From positions 5,140,001-5,204,000 of the forward strand of contig NZ_LR594671.1 in assembly GCF_901827185.1 (NCBI RefSeq): a DNA stretch of 64,000 nt. Direction: 5' to 3'. The position numbers and the translations under genes were made by a program. This stretch comes from Variovorax sp. PBL-E5 (GTDB taxonomy: Bacteria > Pseudomonadota > Gammaproteobacteria > Burkholderiales > Burkholderiaceae_C). The notes under the pieces are model-generated. The model worked only from the letters and a program-made list of their open reading frames with translations. It had not been told where the DNA came from and ran no database searches. Positions 60,573 to 64,000 of this stretch are shown in pieces (the stretch's first letter is position 1; each line of letters starts with the position of its first letter).

Positions 60573-61349
60573 CTACATCCGGAAATGCTCGCCCAGGTAC
60601 ACGCGCCGCACCTCGGCGTTGTCGACGATCTCCGAAGGCGTGCCTTGTGCCAGCACATGCCCGTCGCTGATGATGAACGCGTGATCGCAGATGCCCAGCG
60701 TCTCGCGCACGTTGTGATCGGTGATGAGCACGCCGATGCCGCGTTCCTTCAGGAAGCTGATGATGCGCTGGATCTCGATCACCGCGATGGGGTCGATCCC
60801 GGCGAAGGGCTCGTCCAGCAGGATGAAGCGCGGCTGCGTGGCGAGGGCGCGCGCGATCTCGACCCGGCGGCGCTCGCCGCCCGACAGCGACAGCGCCGGC
60901 GAATCGCGCAGATGGTCCACCCGCAGGTCGGACAGCAGCTCGGCCAGTCGCTCTTCGATGCGCAGCTTGCTCAACGGCAGCGGCCGGCCCTTGTCGTCGG
61001 GCTCGCGCTGCAGCTCGAGCACGGCGCGCACGTTTTCCTCGACCGTGAGCTTGCGGAAGATCGAGGCTTCCTGCGGCAGGTAGCTCAGGCCCATGCGGGC
61101 GCGGCGATGGATCGGCATGTGCGCGATCGGCTCGCCGTCGATGGTGATGACGCCGGCATCGGCACGCACCAGTCCGACGATCATGTAGAAGGAGGTGGTC
61201 TTGCCCGCGCCGTTGGGTCCGAGCAGTCCGACCACCTCGCCCTTCTGCACGCCCAGCGAGACGTCCTTGACGACCTTGCGGCTGCCATAGCTCTTTTGCA
61301 GACCGCGTGCCTCGAGCCGGCTGCTCGCCGCGCCCGTCGCTTCGCTCAT
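60573..61349 (-). CDS. lptB: lipopolysaccharide transport ATPase LptB
   Basis: 258 residues, ABC ATPase. Walker [10 protein letters not shown] at residues 44-52, signature LSGGERRR, Walker B FILLDEP, and the LptB-type [16 protein letters not shown]. It powers LPS extraction from the inner membrane with LptFGC. Start ATG 61349 begins [10 protein letters not shown]. It follows lptA after 14 bp and precedes rpoN. Confidence 0.97.
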   Translation of the reverse strand: MSEATGAASSRLEARGLQKSYGSRKVVKDVSLGVQKGEVVGLLGPNGAGKTTSFYMIVGLVRADAGVITIDGEPIAHMPIHRRARMGLSYLPQEASIFRKLTVEENVRAVLELQREPDDKGRPLPLSKLRIEERLAELLSDLRVDHLRDSPALSLSGGERRRVEIARALATQPRFILLDEPFAGIDPIAVIEIQRIISFLKERGIGVLITDHNVRETLGICDHAFIISDGHVLAQGTPSEIVDNAEVRRVYLGEHFRM

Positions 61350-61363
61350 GCCGGCGGTTTCGA

Positions 61364-62071
61364 TCACTTGCGTGGCTCTCCATCCAGCGTGGTGCTGGAA
61401 CGCAGCCCCGTGCCCGGCGCGGCCACCGGCGCCGGTGCGGCCGGCTTGGCCGCAGGCGCGGAGGCGCCCGCGGAAGCCGGCGCCACCGGCGGCTGGGCCT
61501 TGGGCGTCAGGATGGCCTTGACCCGGCCGGATGCCGGCGCCGACACACCGGCATCCGGCGGCAACGTCGAACCATTGACGGTGAAGGTGTCGTTGCTCTG
61601 GTCGTAGACGATCAGCGGACCGCTGCTCTCGTCGTTGACCTTGGCGCCGATCAGGCGGCGCATCACCGCACGGCGGATGAACTTCACGTTGTCGGCGCGG
61701 CTGTCGTATTCGATGACTTCCGATTCGCCCTCGATCCACTCGTCGACGCCGGCATCGCGCTTTTGCTTGTAGTAAGCCAGCTTGCCGGGCGCGGCCGTGA
61801 CCACGCCGTATTGGTAGCCCTCGGGATCCTGCCGCACGTCGATGCGCGCGCCGCGGATGATGATCGTGCCCTTGGTGACCACCACGTTGCCGGTGAAGAC
61901 GCTGGTCTGCTTGAGGTCGTCGTAACGCATCGCGTCCGACTCGATGTTCATCGGCTTGCCGCGATCGGCCTTTTCGGCCAGCGCGGCCGAGCCGAAACCA
62001 GCCAACGCCAGTGCGAGGAAGACGGTCCGGGAAAGAAGACGAAAGGAGTAGGAAGGAGATCGCGAGGTCAT
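61364..62071 (-). CDS. lptA: lipopolysaccharide transport periplasmic protein LptA
   Basis: 235 residues. Signal peptide ending SAALAEK near residue 33, then the OstA beta-jellyroll ([40 protein letters not shown]). The C-terminal third (about 180-235) is an Ala/Pro-rich tail unlike E. coli LptA. It bridges LPS across the periplasm. lptC, normally just upstream, is not present; the next gene upstream is dsbA, beyond a terminator. Confidence 0.95.
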   Translation of the reverse strand: MTSRSPSYSFRLLSRTVFLALALAGFGSAALAEKADRGKPMNIESDAMRYDDLKQTSVFTGNVVVTKGTIIIRGARIDVRQDPEGYQYGVVTAAPGKLAYYKQKRDAGVDEWIEGESEVIEYDSRADNVKFIRRAVMRRLIGAKVNDESSGPLIVYDQSNDTFTVNGSTLPPDAGVSAPASGRVKAILTPKAQPPVAPASAGASAPAAKPAAPAPVAAPGTGLRSSTTLDGEPRK

Positions 62072-62131
62072 AAAGGCACGAAACTTGCTCGACGATTGTA
62101 TGCGGCCGATGAGCGGTCCCGCGCGGTGATG

Positions 62132-62154
62132 AAAAAGCCCGCCGAGGCGGGCTT
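62132..62154 (-). terminator. rho-independent terminator of dsbA
   Basis: AAGCCCGCC (62135-62143) pairs perfectly with GGCGGGCTT (62146-62154) around a two-base loop. On the minus strand the stem is followed by TTT and CATC, a short U-tract. It lies 22 bp downstream of the dsbA stop and separates dsbA from lptA. Confidence 0.8.
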
Positions 62155-62176
62155 CTCGAGAGGGGCGGGGAGGGCT

Positions 62177-62824
62177 TCAGCCCTTTCGGGCTTCGCCGAT
62201 CAGGGCTTCCGTGACCTGCAGCATCTTTTCCAGCGAGCCGGCAGTGTCGCCGTCGATGTACCAGCGTCCGGCCACGCCCAGGGCCGGCACGCCGGCAACC
62301 TGGTAGTCGCCCGTGAGCTGCGTCGCACGCTTGGCCTTGCCGACGATCGAGAAGGACTTGAACAGATCGGCGAACTTCTTGGCATCGAGGCCCGGCTGCT
62401 TTTCGGACCAGGCCAGGATCGCGGCGTCGCCGAACAGGTTCTGGCGCTCCTGGTGGATGGCCTGGAACAGCTTGAGCTGGTAGTCGTCCACCTTGCCCAT
62501 CGCCTCCAGCGTGTAGTAGAGGCGCTGCTTGGTTTCGGTGTCGTTGCCGACGAAGGGCACCGGGATGCGCCTGAAGGCGGCTTGCGGCGGCAGGTGCTTG
62601 AGCCAGGCTTCGAGCTGGGGCTCGAAGGCCGCGCAATGCGGGCAGTTGTACGAGAAGAACTCGACCACCTCGACCTTGCCCGGGGGCGAGTCGACGGGCG
62701 CGGGCTTGCCGAGCACGATGTAGTCGGTGCCGGCCTTGGGCGGCCGGTTCTGCGCCAGCGCAGGTGTGGCCAGCGGCAAAAGACCGAGCGAGGCAGCGGC
62801 CAGCGAAAAGTCACGACGTTTCAT
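62177..62824 (-). CDS. dsbA: thiol:disulfide interchange protein DsbA
   Basis: 215 residues. Signal peptide with a Tat-like [10 protein letters not shown] start, ending PALAQ. The thioredoxin-fold active site is Cys61-Pro-His-Cys64 ([14 protein letters not shown]); the cis-proline loop is GVPALGV. It oxidises cysteine pairs of exported proteins in the periplasm. AGGAG precedes ATG 62824. It follows the SPOR gene by 83 bp. Confidence 0.96.
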   Translation of the reverse strand: MKRRDFSLAAASLGLLPLATPALAQNRPPKAGTDYIVLGKPAPVDSPPGKVEVVEFFSYNCPHCAAFEPQLEAWLKHLPPQAAFRRIPVPFVGNDTETKQRLYYTLEAMGKVDDYQLKLFQAIHQERQNLFGDAAILAWSEKQPGLDAKKFADLFKSFSIVGKAKRATQLTGDYQVAGVPALGVAGRWYIDGDTAGSLEKMLQVTEALIGEARKG

Positions 62825-62856
62825 TCAGAAATTCTCCTGTGCGGCTGAAAGAGCCC

Positions 62857-62884
62857 GCGGCCGGGTCGGGAGTTCCCGGGCCGC
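62857..62884 (-). terminator. hairpin between the SPOR-domain gene and dsbA
   Basis: GCGGCC (62857-62862) pairs with GGCCGC (62879-62884), with further GGG/CCC pairing inside. On the minus strand it is followed by GGGCTCTTTC, a weak T-tract. It may reduce read-through from the SPOR gene to dsbA; weak. Confidence 0.35.
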
Positions 62885-62907
62885 ATGAAGTAAAGGGAAA
62901 GAGGCGA

Positions 62908-63609
62908 TCAGCGCTGAACACGCACCAGGGCGGCCTCGAGTCCGCCGCCATCGAGCCGCTCCCTGAGCCGGTCCGCGTCGTCCTTCTTGTTGAACGGACC
63001 CACGCGCACGCGGTAGACGGTGCGGCCGGCCTGCTCGCGCTCGGTCACCCGCGCCTCCACGCCCATCAGCGACAGCTTGGCGCGCTGGGCCTCGGCATCG
63101 TCGTTGGTTCGGAAGGCGCCCGCCTGCACGAAGTACAGGAAGGGGTCGCTGGCGCCGGCCGTCGCGGTGTCGCCGCTCGAGCGGGCCTTGGCCAGATCGC
63201 CGAGCGGATCGTTCGACGGCGGCAGCGCATTGGCTTCGGCCGGCACCGGCGCCGTGCGCGAGGCCGCACGCGGCGGCGTCACGGCGGCCGAGGCGGCGCG
63301 GGCGCTCGGCGCGACCACCACCGGCACGGCAGGCGTCGGCGGATTGAGAGGCCCGGCCGAAGCGGGCTGCGGTGCCGAGGCCACCGGCGCGCGCGCGCCT
63401 GCCTTGCCGGCGAGCGGCCCGTTGGGATCCCAGTCCTTGTTCTTGCGGGCCTCGGCCTCGTCCTGCTCGGCGCCGCCGCGCTGGGTCTTGGTCATGAACG
63501 GGATCGGCACCTTGGTCACGTAGACCGCGATGCCGAGCGCCACACCGAGCCCGAGCACCAGGCCGATGATCAGCCCGATGACGATGTTGCCGCTTTGTCT
63601 TTGTTTCAT
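62908..63609 (-). CDS. SPOR-domain membrane protein
   Basis: 233 residues. Short cytoplasmic N-terminus, one membrane span (about 8-29, IVIGLIIGLVLGLGVALGIAVYV), a long Ala/Pro linker, and a C-terminal SPOR domain (about 155-233, YFVQAGAFRTNDDAEAQRAKLSLMG, VYRVRVGPFNKKDDADRLRERL). SPOR domains bind denuded septal peptidoglycan, as in FtsN and DedD. ATG 63609 is chosen just before the span; the frame runs to 63669. It follows argS by 16 bp, a common beta-proteobacterial order. Confidence 0.92.
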   Translation of the reverse strand: MKQRQSGNIVIGLIIGLVLGLGVALGIAVYVTKVPIPFMTKTQRGGAEQDEAEARKNKDWDPNGPLAGKAGARAPVASAPQPASAGPLNPPTPAVPVVVAPSARAASAAVTPPRAASRTAPVPAEANALPPSNDPLGDLAKARSSGDTATAGASDPFLYFVQAGAFRTNDDAEAQRAKLSLMGVEARVTEREQAGRTVYRVRVGPFNKKDDADRLRERLDGGGLEAALVRVQR

Positions 63610-63625
63610 GTTGGGGGAATCGAAA

Positions 63626-64000
63626 TCACATCTTGCGCGGTGCGCCGACGCCGAGAATTGCGAGGCCATTGTGCAGCACCTGCGCAGTGGCGGCGACCAG
63701 GGCCAGGCGGGCGAGCTTCACGGCTTCGTCGTCGACCAGGATGCGCTCGGCGTCGTAGTAGCTGTGGTAGCTCGCGGCCAGCTCGCGCAGGTAGAAGGTG
63801 ACGTCGTGCGGCGCGAAGTCCTTGGCCGCGGCCGCGAGCATGTCGGGGTAGCGGGCCAGTTGCAGCATCAACGCCTGCGCGGCCGGGCTCTGCAGCGGCG
63901 CGAGGTCGACGCCGGCAAGCGTCGCCGCATCGCCGCCCCACGCGGCCAGCACCGAACAGATGCGCGCATGGGCGTACTGCACGTAGTACACCGGGTTGTC
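63626..64000 (-). CDS. argS: arginyl-tRNA synthetase, C-terminal fragment
   Basis: The 124 codons in the window encode the DALR anticodon-binding domain of Arg[20 protein letters not shown] at the right edge, then [31 protein letters not shown] and [24 protein letters not shown] at the end. The closing motif GVxAPxxM is typical of ArgRS. The catalytic HIGH domain lies beyond 64000. The gene is followed directly by the SPOR gene. Confidence 0.95.
   Translation of the reverse strand, partial: DNPVYYVQYAHARICSVLAAWGGDAATLAGVDLAPLQSPAAQALMLQLARYPDMLAAAAKDFAPHDVTFYLRELAASYHSYYDAERILVDDEAVKLARLALVAATAQVLHNGLAILGVGAPRKM

Noticed and set aside
1..64000. tRNA, rRNA, CRISPR, IS or prophage features
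   Set aside because: No cloverleaf with CCA-type acceptor, no regularly spaced repeats, no transposase or integrase motifs and no phage structural genes were seen in any frame.

Overview
The window is one contiguous, gene-dense stretch of a high-GC beta-proteobacterial chromosome. Burkholderiales, family Comamonadaceae, is the best guess, and Variovorax-like fits well. The evidence is three Bug-type (tripartite tricarboxylate) binding proteins without their membrane partners, two hybrid kinases with the HDLRQP-type H-box, an lptA-lptB-rpoN block, many LysR regulators, and pervasive 4-nt ATGA/GTGA gene overlaps. I see no rRNA, tRNA, IS element, prophage or CRISPR array. No gap between genes exceeds about 190 bp, so there is no large unexplained stretch.

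Layout. 1-4.6 kb: the end of a LysR gene, a gluconate uptake/phosphorylation operon (gntK-gntT-cupin-small membrane protein), then a Tat-exported phosphoesterase plus a type-1 copper protein whose leader RNA can fold over its own ribosome binding site. 4.6-9.9 kb: a translationally coupled 2-oxoacid:ferredoxin oxidoreductase operon (GltD-like NADPH/ferredoxin subunit, gamma-alpha fusion, beta subunit) ending in a CBS-domain gene. 10-15.4 kb: housekeeping genes (DUF3297, apaG, antiporter, ybdK-type ligase, thiL, MFS carrier). 15.5-16.1 kb: a decayed Xre/RES toxin-antitoxin pair. 16.1-19.2 kb: LysR, PAP2 phosphatase, acyl carrier protein and ketoacyl synthase, all overlapping or nearly touching. 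19.2-22.1 kb: a two-component system and a small unknown gene. 22.1-25.8 kb: a LysR-controlled Bug protein plus FAD monooxygenase, with a clear operator between the divergent genes.

25.9-30.7 kb: an unusual 732-residue protein that joins a trypsin-like protease to an S1/P1-nuclease-like zinc domain, followed by a methyltransferase and an acyl-CoA synthetase. 30.9-38.1 kb: an apparently uncharacterised catabolic operon (enolase-superfamily enzyme, phenylacetate-CoA-ligase-like enzyme, two thiolase-fold proteins that have both lost the nucleophilic cysteine, a DUF35 protein, a Bug protein) with a LysR gene. 38.3-40.2 kb: pgpA, cinA and two small genes. 40.2-43.8 kb: an AtuA/DUF4387/Bug operon with a divergent GntR regulator and a perfect 11-bp inverted repeat.

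43.8-57.3 kb: UPF0149, a stand-alone glutamate-synthase-like FMN protein, a kinase-fold protein, Dps, ribokinase, a PIN protein, an RNA methyltransferase, two further signalling modules, and a b561/YceI/YceI set interrupted by a REP-like palindrome. 57.3-64 kb: a phospholipase-D-like lipoprotein, rpoN, lptB, lptA, dsbA, a SPOR-domain protein and the 3' end of argS.

The candidates most worth following up are the protease/S1-P1 fusion, the cysteine-less thiolase/DUF35 operon, the PAP2-ACP-KAS operon and the structured leader in front of the phosphoesterase. All functions are inferred by reading the translated sequence; no database search was run.
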